Program-made: the position numbers and the translations under genes
Assembly (NCBI GenBank): GCA_030581615.1
Contig: JAKTTT010000001.1
Coordinates: forward strand, 1,116,001-1,180,000
DNA: 64,000 nt
Direction of reading: 5' to 3'
DNA from: Alloascoidea africana
Lineage: Eukaryota > Ascomycota > Alloascoideomycetes > Alloascoideales > Alloascoideaceae
Part shown: positions 51,228 to 61,938 of the stretch, in pieces
Layout of the letters: each line of letters begins with the position of its first letter
Numbering within the stretch: the first letter of the stretch is position 1
Notes under the pieces: model-generated
What the model was told of the DNA's origin: nothing
Seen by the model: the letters and a program-made list of their open reading frames with translations, nothing else
Database searches by the model: none

Positions 51228-54200
51228 ATGCCAAAGCCTGTAGCAACTCATCCCATTTCTTCTTCTTCTTCTTCTGCTCCTCTTCCTTCCACTTGTAATC
51301 CTACATCCAAAAATACAACCACTACCTCGAAATCAAAATCAAAATCAAAACCAAAACCAAAACCGAAAAAACTACACAAATCTCGAAATGGTAAGCTTTT
51401 CACCCTCCATCTTTATTCCCCCACATTTTCACTAATCCAATCCAATTTAATCTAACCACTTTACACCACAAAAATAGGTTGCATAACGTGTAAACAGAAA
51501 AGACTCAAATGTGATGAGACAAAACCAGAATGTCTGAATTGTATTAAAAGGGGTCATGAATGTGGTGGATACGCAATCAGTTACAAATGGAAATCCTTTG
51601 ATGAAATTAGTAACAAGAAACATCACCAGCAACAACAGCTGCAAACTCAATTCCATAATCCGACAAGAAACAATCAGAGTCAGAGTCAGAGTCAGAGTCA
51701 GAATCAGAATCAACCGATACCAATACCAATAACATCACCAACAAGAACTTCCGATGTGAGCCCCATCACTGTAAGTACGGTTCCCGTGAAATCCGAACTT
51801 AAACGACCCAACTCCAACTCTACAATCGATACTGTCCCAACCGCAACAACCTCTTCAACTCTGGCACATGGCGGTGAGACCGAAAATGTCATCCAAAGGG
51901 CCATTAACGAAGCAACTCTCTCGATGACCGGCAAATCGTCCCGGGAATTAGCTCGACTCATCGAGCGGTCCAAAGAGGGCCCTCGTCCTCGTCACGGTCC
52001 CGTTCCTTCCTCCCCGTCCGCGCCAACTTCAGCATCGCCAACATCGCAACCCCAATCGCTAACCACTAGCGTCACCGCTGCTGCTGGCGCCGGTGTTGGC
52101 AGCTCCGGCGCTGTCTTATCTGGCAAGGCGAATCAGATCGCCCCCAGAATAAGCGCGTCGCGAGATAAGCTCTTATCTGACGTTGACCTCTGCACGCTGC
52201 CCACATCGACTTGTGCTGGATCACCACTCCAACCCCAATCTTCATCTTCGTCTTCTTCGGGAAAGCACCCAGCTCCCGTGGTTCTGCCCTCTCCGAGATC
52301 TCTATCTCCGACCCTTAGGTCACCAAAACAATCACAATCCATGTCCCCCTTTTTCAACTCCCCGAGGCTTTCGGCCCTCGTCAACAGCATGGACTTTAAC
52401 TTCCCCTTTGACGCTGATCTACAGCTGCAACTGAACGAAATTCACTCCCATCAACAACAACTTCAAGCTTCATCTTCATCTTCATCACACCCTTCACCTC
52501 TGAGTGCAATACAAAACGCAGCTGTTGCTGCTGCTGCCTCAAGATTCCAGTCGATGCAGAATATCCAACTCCCGCCTATTATACCGTCCCCTTTGGCCCT
52601 GAGTCCTGGCACATCATCCTCAGTACCTAAAACCAATGGTCTACTTCCTATTCCTCATACATCAAGTACAACAACCACAACAACCGCGCCTTCCGGATTT
52701 TCTCCTTCTGCTTCACCTCTTGCAAGTTTAAGTCCTTTCAACTTCCCCATGGCCTTCCCTATGTCTATCGCAAGTGGTAGTCCACATCCTCTAGTGCAAA
52801 CTCCCGAATCAATTCCAAAACCTCATCATCATCAGAGACATTCCCTAACCCCGATACTTTCACCAATATCCGGTGCAATACGTGCAAAACACAAATACAA
52901 ACCCGAGAATGATAATGATATTGATGATCATGATGATGTATCGCGGAAACGGGACACAACTCCAGTTGAAAAAATGGAACAGGGGGATAATATCCAATTG
53001 GCAATGGGAAAAGAAGATGATCCAGAGCTGAGTCCTGCAAGTAACAGAAGCAGTAATGCATCATCCGTCAACTCTTTTTCAATTTATCAGAATCAGTTAA
53101 ATGGGTTTCATAATGTTCATCATCATGGCCATGTTAAAACTGAAGTTGATGGTTCCAACCCGAATCATGTTGAACATAATAACACTGGGGGTTGTGATAA
53201 TACAGAAGAAGAATCAGATCCAAATCGTATCTTTAACTTGCAACATGACAAAGGTGAAAAATCTGCGGATCGTTCTCAATCTCGATCAAGGTCAAGTTCA
53301 ATCAACAAATTGTATGAACAGTCTCTGATCGATAACAACAACATTCTTCGTAGTGTTTTCGATATAAATCTCCCTATTCAATCACTCCACGGGAATCATC
53401 ATCAACGAAACAAAGATTTGCTTTTACAAAGCATCATGGCAAGTTATTCAAACCGTTCTTCTCCCTTTTCCTTTTCCTTTTCCAGTCCTACATCTCCGGA
53501 TTTGAGACCACTCGGTGCCACTAGTCCTGCCGCTCCAACATTATACTTCCCACTCGACCGGACTTTTCTAACAAACGAAACAGAAATCATATTTGATTCC
53601 TTTGACAAGTATACCTGTGCGATTTTATCGATCAAAAACGGACCTACTGAAAATCCATGGCGTACAATCATGATCCCAATGGCACATCGTCATTCAGTGG
53701 TTTATCATTCAGTAAGTGCAATGACTCTTTTCCATACATGTAGAGGTAATGAAGAGTTGAGAAATGCGGGTATAAAACATATGAAACAGGCAATTTTGGA
53801 ATTGGCTCAAAAATTAAGTGATCATTCATTAAGTTATGATGTTGCAGTTGCAGCCTGTCTCGCACTTGCAGTTGCCGAATGTTGGGATAAGAGTATAACC
53901 ACGGGAATTGCACATTTAAGAGGTGCGAAAAGTATGATTACAAAAGTTTTGGAAAGTTATCGTAATGGGCAATGGGAATCAATCGCCACAAACACAGGTA
54001 CCAACACCACCACTAACACAGATCAACCTCAAATTCAAAATAATCAAATTGAATTGCTTAGTATGTCAAGTGGGACAAGTGGTGGTGGCATGTCAAGTCC
54101 AATAACTGAATCTCAAACCCCAATTCAAAACCAAACATCTGCCGTTGATTCCATGAATGAAAACAACCTATCTGATACAAGTAGCGCTTCCGGCTCCTCA

Positions 54201-55643
54201 ACAACAATGATGATGAATAGAAGGAGAGGTCAACCACCCAATGTTGAAAAACAATTACAATTTTTGATAAATTCATGGGTTTATTTTGATGTTTTGGCTA
54301 GAATCACTTCTGAGACTGGTGATGATACAGGTACGTCCATTTGGAGTAATGCAGAGACTGGTAAAAACAGAATGCAAAGGTCTTTATCTCAGTCCCAGGT
54401 CCAATCCCAATCGCAGACTCAGACTCAGGCTCAGGCTCAATCGCAATTGAAATTGAAATCTCAATCTCAATCCCGGTATTCTACAGAAAGTGTAAACCGT
54501 GTGAATGATTGGATCAATTCCGAGGCGGCTAGAACTGCGGATTATGATTATTCCACAATGACAGATGATGATGAAGATGAAGATGAAGATGAAGATGAAG
54601 ATGGTGAAAATAACGGGAATCGTGGTTCGGACCCGACTCATACAAGTCAAAAACGGCCAAATATCAGGAGAAGTACAGATTTCATCTCTTCAAAACGAAG
54701 AAAAAGATGCTCTGAATCTAAACAACCCGAGCAGCACCAGCACCAGCTGCCACAATTTAGACCCTCAAGAGTCGATCTCAGCGAACATTTTGAATCAATG
54801 AACAATCAAAACGGTGTAATTGATCCTCTATTGGGCTGTGCACAAACCCTTTTCCCTATAATTGGAAGAGTCGCGACGTTTGTAAACACAATTCGAAAAG
54901 AAAAGAGAAATTCCTTATCGATTGTTTCTGCTGCTGTGGAACTTAAAAATCAACTTGAAAATTGGAAAGCCTCGCCTATCAAAGTTGAACGTGTGGAGGA
55001 TCCAAATTGGGATATAACCTCTTGTATATCAACTGCTGAAACCTATCGACTTGCAACTTTGCTTTATCTACATCAGGCTGTCCCTGAAATTCCGTCCCCT
55101 TCAAGTCATGACCTGGCCTCCAAGATTCTAATGCTTCTTGCAGCAATTTCTCCCACTAATCGAACCTGCATAATCCACATATTTCCGCTTTTGGTAGCTG
55201 GATGCGAAGCCCACCCGGGGGAAGAACGAGATTGGGTTAAAGAACGTTGGGAACTTCTTGCGAAAAAACTTTGGATTGGTAATGTTGATCGTGCAGTTGA
55301 CGTTGTGAATGAGGTTTGGTATAGGAAAGACGTTTCTCGTCAACAACGGGAAAAGAAACGTGCTCAACAGCAACTCACCGCTGATATACTAAACGGAAGG
55401 CGAAGAAGCCCTTCTACCACAAGTCCTTCAGGAATAGGTGTTGATTCAGTCTCATCCTCCATGTCAAGATCAAACAGTAGTGAAATTCCTCATGAATCCT
55501 TGGCAAGTCGGATTGCAACGATTGCAGCGGAAGCCAATGGGAGTCGTCGAGATGAAGAAGATTTGGAAGATGAGAAAATCAATAGTTGGACACATTGGAG
55601 TACCGTTATGAGAGAATGGGGTTGGGAGGTTTTGCTGGCCTAG
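51228..55643 (+). CDS. Zn2Cys6 transcription factor with Fungal_trans_2-type domain, two exons
   Basis: 1,442 aa. Exon 1 is 51228-51390, intron 51391-51477 (87 nt; GTAAGC, CTAAC, ATAG), exon 2 51478-55643. The splice joins KLHKSRNG to CITCKQKRLKCDETKPE and completes the zinc cluster (C-x2-C-x6-C-x6-C-x2-C-x6-C, ending GHECGGY) at about residues 56-85. The basic segment before it is a lysine-rich repeat (KSKSKSKPKPKPK). Residues about 140-620 are Ser/Pro/Gln/His-rich. The middle domain (NPWRTIMIPMAHRHSVVYHSVSAMTLFH, LACLALAVAECWD, GIAHLRGAKSMI) resembles the Fungal_trans_2 domain of Uga3/Lys14-type activators. Poly-acid runs (DEDEDEDEDE) and Gln-Ser repeats interrupt it. Target genes are unknown. 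The simple ORF starting at 51756 misses the DNA-binding domain. Confidence 0.9.
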
Positions 55644-56731
55644 TTCAATAGTAGTAGTAGTAGTTTTTTGTTTGTTTTTGTAACATTTGCATACTCTCAA
55701 AGTTTTGGTATTTTAGAAAAAGAGAGATGAGAAAGGAGAAAAGAATAAAGGACAGAGCGATTAGAAAACATGAAATAAAAAAAAAAATGTATTGCGTGAG
55801 CAGTTATTAACCTTTCTTATTTCGTCTGATATGTGCTCATAGCCTATCTGGATGACCAAATATCATTGAGAATGCACGAAAATCATAGAACAAGTTAGAG
55901 AGTGGTACGACGAGAACGACAACAAACGACAACGAAAGACTATTTCATTTCAGGCTTGGATTGAAGGCTTCCAATTATCAAGTTTATCTCTAGTTTGGAT
56001 CAATTAAAGTCTGGGCATCTATTATTGTGTGGTCTTCACACTACTGTACTGAGGAAAAGAACCTCTACAAGAAATGAAAAAAATGCCACAAAGCCGCAGA
56101 GATTCTATTTTGAAACCAACGGGGTTTGAACATCGCACACAATAATCTCAAGTTTTTCCTTTTAAAGAAAAAGAGTAGTTTTATTATTGTGCAATGCTAG
56201 GAGAAAGAAGAGGAGGGAATCTAAGATCTAGGATGCTTTATAAACTTGGAAACCACTCAAATATGATTCATCTAATTATCGATTCAAATCCAGTAGTTTA
56301 AATGGGACCAATAATATGTTTAAAAGTGATTGGTTTCTTTCTGTTTACAAAACAGATGAACTCTTCATTGGTTCTCCTCTCTCAAATCTAGAAAAGTATG
56401 GATGTTTCCACTACTGTGCGTGCTCCTAAATCCTGTTCTCACTCTTTATCACAACCAGTATACTCAATAAGTTCTTTAACAAATGTCGAAAAAACATATT
56501 CCATAGCACATGCATCTATGAAATATGAACATACACCGCTTTATTTTATCCCTTTGAACCAACAACTCAGTCACAATTTCTCACCAAAAATATACGTTCT
56601 ATATTCTGTTGGTTAAGCCATGACATGATTTAAGTGTTACCCTCCCATTGCACTGAGAGATGAAAGAACCTGCAAGATGTGTCTCGTTCGATTGCTTTTC
56701 TTCCGGCGTTTAGAAAACGGGTATTTAAACC
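55644..56731. other. Intergenic between zinc-cluster gene and LCHN-like gene
   Basis: 1.09 kb AT-rich. A plus-strand frame of 72 codons at 56398 shows no domain and is probably accidental. No repeats or RNA gene recognised. Confidence 0.5.
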
Positions 56732-58816
56732 ATGTCTCTACTGACAGATTCTTCTTCTTTTGAAGGTGTCAAGAACGGTTTTACAAATGACCCAGAATTG
56801 ACCAATTCGAGATCAAACTTGAACGGTGGTGGCGAGATGGGCCGCCCACCTATATCAGCAATGTATTTGGTCAAATTCAACGTTCGAACAGGTTACAAGA
56901 TTCAATGGTGTAAAACTACAAGTACAAAGATATCGTTAGATTCAATTGAATTCAAAAGTATGCCTTCTGGTCTTCACTCTGTGGAAAAAGATGTTGTTTT
57001 CTTTGTTCAGCCAGATACCCAAGCGGCGAATACAAAAAAGCTTCCTGGTGGATTTTCACTCTACGTTTTTTATGGAGTCTCTGTTTTCCAACAAAATGGT
57101 TTCGAATCTGATGTACAGACCAGAGATGATATCAAAATGTATTCGTTAGGTATTCTTGTTTCTCCAGAAGATGCTTCTACAAATTGTAACGGTTCGAATA
57201 ATAATACCCCACAATCTCAGTCTCTTCATCCTTACTCTCAAACAGAAGTTCCCAAAATACCACAACCAAGGGTAAGAAATTCTAATAATTATGGTTCGGA
57301 ATATGTAGACGATTTGCAAACTCTTTTGAATACGTTTATGAAATTGGACGAGGTCGATGAACCCAACGGAGCAATATATAAACCGTTTGAAGATTTTTTC
57401 AACTCCAATTGTTCACAGACTGATTCATCAGTTTTCAACTCCAAAATCGTCAATTCAGGAATAGCTCTTTCTGAAACATCAAGAACTGAGGCTCCTGAAA
57501 CACAAGAACAGGAAGAAGAACAAGAACAAGAACAAGAACAGGAAGCAACAAAACCAAAAACAAAAACACATTTCCATACCCATCTCACACTCAGTTCATT
57601 AGCACCCTTGATTGAAAAATTGGGTCCTCTATGTTTCAACCTCTGGAAAGCAGCCTTATTACGCAAAAGGATAATAGTTTTTGGTGCAGAGTCAATTGAA
57701 ACGGGTTGTAACTATGCATATTGCTTGTCTTTGCTCTCATCAATTCCCAAATCCATCTCGCCTTTATTCGAAGAGATGCAAAAATCCAAACCTTCTTCAA
57801 GTCCAAACATACTAGAAATTAAACCCGTTTTCAATGTTGGTGTCAATGATATCACTTGGCTTTCAAATGTTGCAGATTATAGTAAAACTGGATTCATCGC
57901 AACGACTACTGACGACGTAATACTGGACAAAACAAAGCTTTACGATATAGCGGTAAGCCTAAAGCACCCTGATATTCTTGGTTCTGGTAAAAATGTAAAA
58001 GCTACACTTCGTGATTACAAAAGATACCAGGTGTTAGAAAGTCTTCTTGAATCTGGAGATGAACATTTGTGGGGGCAAAATAGAGACAAATGGTTAAGAC
58101 AAACCGATCCTTTGACGTGTACGCAAGCAACTTTAAACGGGTTCTTGTGGTGGGCTACAGCAGGCGAAAATAAAAGTCTGGAATCTGATATCGACACTGA
58201 AGAAGACCTGCTTTGTAGGAGTGCAGGTGCACAGAATGACAGAAGAAGTGTGCACTCAAACTCAGAGGAAGAGCAGATGTCTACGGAGAGTAGTATTCTC
58301 GAATACTTTCATCGGTTGACAATAAACCTATTTGATTCTTTATCGGCTATAATATCCGCATGGGATGATGATTTGGACACCGGCTCCTCAGGACCAATTG
58401 TTTCAGATGCATTTTGTGTTGCTGAAATTGATAGGCCATCGAGAGATAGTATAGCCTTTGGAGATGAACAGGACTTCACAAGCAGAAGTGATAATGGGAC
58501 AAATTTAATGGACACGAGCTTTGGGCATCGAAATAGCACAGATCATTATAGCACGTTTGGAGATTACTCCCCATTAACACAAACATTCACAAATGTTTCT
58601 GGTACAGCTGTTAGTGTGGCTGATGTATCCTACGTTCCACACACAAGTGCTCCAATAATATGGATTGCCCCAACTGAAGTTTACGAAATGGGATTGGATC
58701 CTTACTCAAAAAGAGATGCCGAATTTGTTGTTGAACTTGTCAATCTGTGGTTTGGAAGAAAGGCCAAAGTGGGCTATAAATGGCTCAGGTTCTGCTGTGG
58801 AGGGCAAGAGTCATAA
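56732..58816 (+). CDS. LCHN/Anr2-type DENN-related protein
   Basis: 694 aa. The LCHN family (human DENND11, S. cerevisiae Anr2) is a divergent DENN group proposed to act on small GTPases and membranes; function in yeast is little known. N-terminal longin-like part: AMYLVKFNVRTGYKIQWCK, FKSMPSGLHSVEKDVVFF and GGFSLYVFYGVSVF. The central part, after an acidic EQEQEQEQE linker, has LAPLIEKLGPLCFNLWKAALLRKRIIVFG and VFNVGVNDITWLSN, then GFIATTTDDVILDKTKLYDIAV, the most conserved LCHN features. The C-terminus has a conserved WIAPTEVYEMGLDPYSKRDAEFV segment. It is longer than Anr2 (about 516 aa) because of Ser-rich linkers. Single exon, start is the first ATG. Confidence 0.83.
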   Translation: MSLLTDSSSFEGVKNGFTNDPELTNSRSNLNGGGEMGRPPISAMYLVKFNVRTGYKIQWCKTTSTKISLDSIEFKSMPSGLHSVEKDVVFFVQPDTQAANTKKLPGGFSLYVFYGVSVFQQNGFESDVQTRDDIKMYSLGILVSPEDASTNCNGSNNNTPQSQSLHPYSQTEVPKIPQPRVRNSNNYGSEYVDDLQTLLNTFMKLDEVDEPNGAIYKPFEDFFNSNCSQTDSSVFNSKIVNSGIALSETSRTEAPETQEQEEEQEQEQEQEATKPKTKTHFHTHLTLSSLAPLIEKLGPLCFNLWKAALLRKRIIVFGAESIETGCNYAYCLSLLSSIPKSISPLFEEMQKSKPSSSPNILEIKPVFNVGVNDITWLSNVADYSKTGFIATTTDDVILDKTKLYDIAVSLKHPDILGSGKNVKATLRDYKRYQVLESLLESGDEHLWGQNRDKWLRQTDPLTCTQATLNGFLWWATAGENKSLESDIDTEEDLLCRSAGAQNDRRSVHSNSEEEQMSTESSILEYFHRLTINLFDSLSAIISAWDDDLDTGSSGPIVSDAFCVAEIDRPSRDSIAFGDEQDFTSRSDNGTNLMDTSFGHRNSTDHYSTFGDYSPLTQTFTNVSGTAVSVADVSYVPHTSAPIIWIAPTEVYEMGLDPYSKRDAEFVVELVNLWFGRKAKVGYKWLRFCCGGQES

Positions 58817-60231
58817 TCCTTCTACAGTTGACGTTTATGACTATGAAATTTTTGTATTGGTTATACTTTTTGATAGGACTCTTTTTTTAACGAACGCTCA
58901 TGACTTTTTCTGCATTTGATGAATGAAAATTTAAAGTGTAAGCATAGTTTGTCAGACCTCCTCCCCTTCCAGCGTTTGAGTTCTACTGGAGATATTCTTC
59001 TGTCACTTCATCAAATTGTGGATGTTTCTAAAAACGAATTTTATATGATATTAACAAACAGCCATCTAAACGTAACGCAATGGAATTCATACGTATACGA
59101 AAAAGTGGTCGATGCTGAACTGGTAGAGCCAGCAACGACCAGTAGCAAGTAGACAATGATAACTAAAGGAGAAGCTGTATTAAGGACAGAGGATCCCGTA
59201 TATAGTTAGATCTAATTATCTTTTTCACTTTAATAAATAATAAATAATACTATTCATTGCACAAACAGGTATCCCAATATTAAACTTAGATTGCTTCTCA
59301 AAACAACAGTGAACTTCAATACCGGGATTGCAAGAGAGTTTGAAAATTGGAATAACTTTCACAATAACTAATAGATTTTTGACAATCAACCAAGGATATT
59401 ATAGAGTGAAATCTATATTCAGCAGTTTGATTCCTACACAGAAAAGAAGGGAGCTTTGTGAGAGTGTTATATAGTTGCTTCGATCAGGTAATAATGCCTC
59501 TAAACAAACTAACTTTTGCATAATTTGTTCTGATCAAATCAATCCTAAGAGAAAAAATAATCTTTTGGTTATTTGACATGCATTCATCTAAACCGGTTAT
59601 TTAGCTTCTAATAATTTTTGCAGCAAAAAATGGCTACACACTTAGCTTAACTGGAAAATCATGTATTTAAACACATAAAAAGACCATGCGTAAAATGTTA
59701 GAAGTTTAAAAAACTGGAGCACATTCGTATTGTATTAATAAGTACAATGTGTAAACCGGAAAAAGATTCCAAATTATAAGGTTTTATTTCAACCTTGAAG
59801 TTCTAATATCTTGATCAGCTTGCGATAACTCATTCCTTCCAGGGAATTAATACGTATTCACTCTTGACTTAGACCTTTATCTTCAAAATAGAAAATTTTG
59901 CTTAAAATGCTGATTGGAGCAACCCCATATTTCTCATCACACTCGCATTAAGATAGATATTGCTCGACTTATCCATCTTCAAAGCTTTGTCAATGATTAT
60001 TCCTATCACTTAGTGTTTCCTCAATCTGAGTTATTGCTTCTTCTTTCTCCTCTGGCAAAGAAAATTTCGGTCTGCCTTTACGGCTCTTCACAAAAGGACT
60101 AAACGAAAAACACGAGAAAGGGGAGTGGGAAGAAAAATAGGGTGGTTACAATTACGACTTGACTCAGTGGATTTGCGAGAGGCAAAAGCTAAACCCTTTT
60201 CGCATGTGTATTCACTTGGTGAAAGAGTTCA
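58817..60231. other. Long AT-rich intergenic region
   Basis: 1.4 kb after the LCHN-like gene. The plus-strand frame at 58916-59152 follows directly on the gene but has no domain and no ATG of note. I see nothing else. Confidence 0.5.
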
Positions 60232-60444
60232 ATGGGAACCAAAGTAACTGTTCAATTAAACTCTCCAAGTTATATTCCAGTGTTGAACACAGCAGTGTTG
60301 GTAGAGAGCCATTGGAGGATGGTCAATTCCATAAAGTTTCACGACACATGCAAAAAAATGGCCAGCCGCATTTACGGTGAAGCAACTGGACAGCAGTTGA
60401 GGAAAAAAATGTTACAACTACAACACGTGATTAGCATTTCCTAA
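60232..60444 (+). CDS. Small ORF, 70 aa, unknown
   Basis: ATG start. The predicted protein is balanced in composition and basic (MGTKVTVQLNS, then NTAVLVESHWRMVNSIKFHD, CKKMASRIYGEATG, LRKKMLQLQHV), with a likely C-terminal helix. This is less biased than accidental frames in the surrounding AT-rich DNA. I recognise no family. It ends 66 bp before BUB2 on the same strand, so its 3' part would overlap the BUB2 promoter, including the CACGTG at 60424. It might be a small gene, or an accidental frame in the BUB2 leader. Confidence 0.35.
   Translation: MGTKVTVQLNSPSYIPVLNTAVLVESHWRMVNSIKFHDTCKKMASRIYGEATGQQLRKKMLQLQHVISIS
60424..60429. promoter_or_regulatory. CACGTG (CACGTGAT) upstream of BUB2
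   Basis: Reverse strand reads ATCACGTG, a match to the Cbf1 consensus, 82-87 bp before the BUB2 start codon. Inferred from motif and position. Confidence 0.4.
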
Positions 60445-60510
60445 TCGGGAGTACATGTAAACAACCATCTCGCACAACATATCTCGTTCTCTCTACAGTT
60501 ATCTATTATC

Positions 60511-61782
60511 ATGGATTCCACAGTTCCCTCAAAAGAGGAAAAAGGAGAAAAAAGGAGGAAAAAAGATGCCATTGAGCAGCTGATTAGCTCAAAACAGATA
60601 ATAGTTCAATCAGCATTACCACAGTTAAGATACCTGGTTTTGGTAGATGGCTTGACGATTGATCCAGACACCGTGAGGCCCTTGACCACTCTTTATAGAG
60701 CCTTCGGAAAAAGCTTCTAACCGTTTTCAATAGGGATTATGCCATTATAGGCCATATCTGTGGTCGATACTTCTTCGGGTGCCGCCTATTTCAACTAAAG
60801 ATTACATCAGACTTGTAACCAAGGGTCCATATCCCCAGGTCTATTCCAAGATCAGAAACGACACCTTTCGAACACTGGCAACAGACTCCAAATTTCTCTC
60901 ACAGGTGTCTGAATCTTCTCTAATTCGAGTCTTGAACGCGTTTGCGTGGAAATTGGAAAAGACTAAAAAACAGCAGCAGCACCTGAACACTCAAGTCGTC
61001 ATCAGTCGAAAGGAAGGGAAAGGCTTGACACAGGAGTCGTCAGGAACAGAACTAGCCAGTATGCCCCCTATATCTCCATATGTTCAGGGTATGAACGTGT
61101 TACTTGCTCCATTTTTATACGCCTGTAAAAGTGAAGCTGAAGCATTTGCAATGTATTCCACTCTCCTCATAAGGGATATGCCCTTATACGTTCTGCCAAC
61201 CCTTGATGGCGTTCACACCGGTCTAAAGGTAAGTATTGTTTTGATGGTTGTCATTTACCGATCTTGATATACTAACTAGATTGTTTTAAGTGCCTGGATC
61301 TTTGTCTGGAAATAATAGACCCGAAACTTTTCGAATTCCTGAGCTCTAAAATGTTAAGATCCGAGCTCTATGCTTTCGCTTGTAAGTTTACTTTTTTTTA
61401 TAACTACATATTTCTCTTGGCTAGTGAACTAACCAAAATAACTACTCTAGCGGTATTAACCTTATCAGCTTGTACGCCCCCATTATCTGAAGTGATGATT
61501 CTCTGGGATTTCCTATTCGCATACGGGCCCCATCTCAACATATTGTTCATCATTGCGCAACTAATCCTAATAAGAAACGAACTTCTCCAGTCCAAGAGTC
61601 CCATGACGATACTGCGTTCGTTTCCGCCACTAAAAGCAAAAGAGATTATAAAACTGGGAGTCAGTTTTATTGCTAGATTACCGGGAGATATATATCACCT
61701 ATTGAGTCGGCATATGTATGATGATAGCGCACAAGATGAGATTGTCAAGTTAGTAAAGGCCAAGACGAAAACTGCCAAATGA
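60511..61782 (+). CDS. BUB2: Mitotic exit network GAP subunit Bub2, four exons
   Basis: 359 aa TBC-domain protein. With Bfa1 it forms the GAP for Tem1 at the spindle pole body and blocks mitotic exit when the spindle is misplaced. Exons: 60511-60672, 60734-61228, 61291-61381, 61451-61782. Introns: 61 nt (GTGAGG...CTAAC...ATAG), 62 nt (GTAAGT...TACTAAC...AAG), 69 nt (GTAAGT...CTAAC...CTAG). The phases agree (0, 0, 1). Recognisable segments in order: LPQLRYLVLVDGL, YLWSILLRVPPIST, VYSKIRNDTFRTL, SLIRVLNAFAWKLE, YVQGMNVLLAPFLYAC (TBC motif with the catalytic-type Gln), IIDPKLFEFLSSKML, SVLTLSACTPPLSEVMILWDFLFAYG, HLNILFIIAQL and the conserved end EIIKLGVSFIARLP. A C-terminal KAKTKTAK tail and a charged N-terminus are extra relative to S. 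cerevisiae (306 aa). The 162-nt first exon depends on a weak GTGAGG donor and is the least certain part. Confidence 0.9.
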
Positions 61783-61938
61783 TAAAAACGAAAAAAGTAA
61801 AAGTAAAAAATAAAAAGAAGGAAAAGAGAATTCAACATTGGCAAGAATACTATACAATTGTTTCTCTGTGCTTATCATTAGAATAGAATGAGTTATCATC
61901 GCATGAGCTACTTTTAGGTGAAAAACCATTGCGTATCT

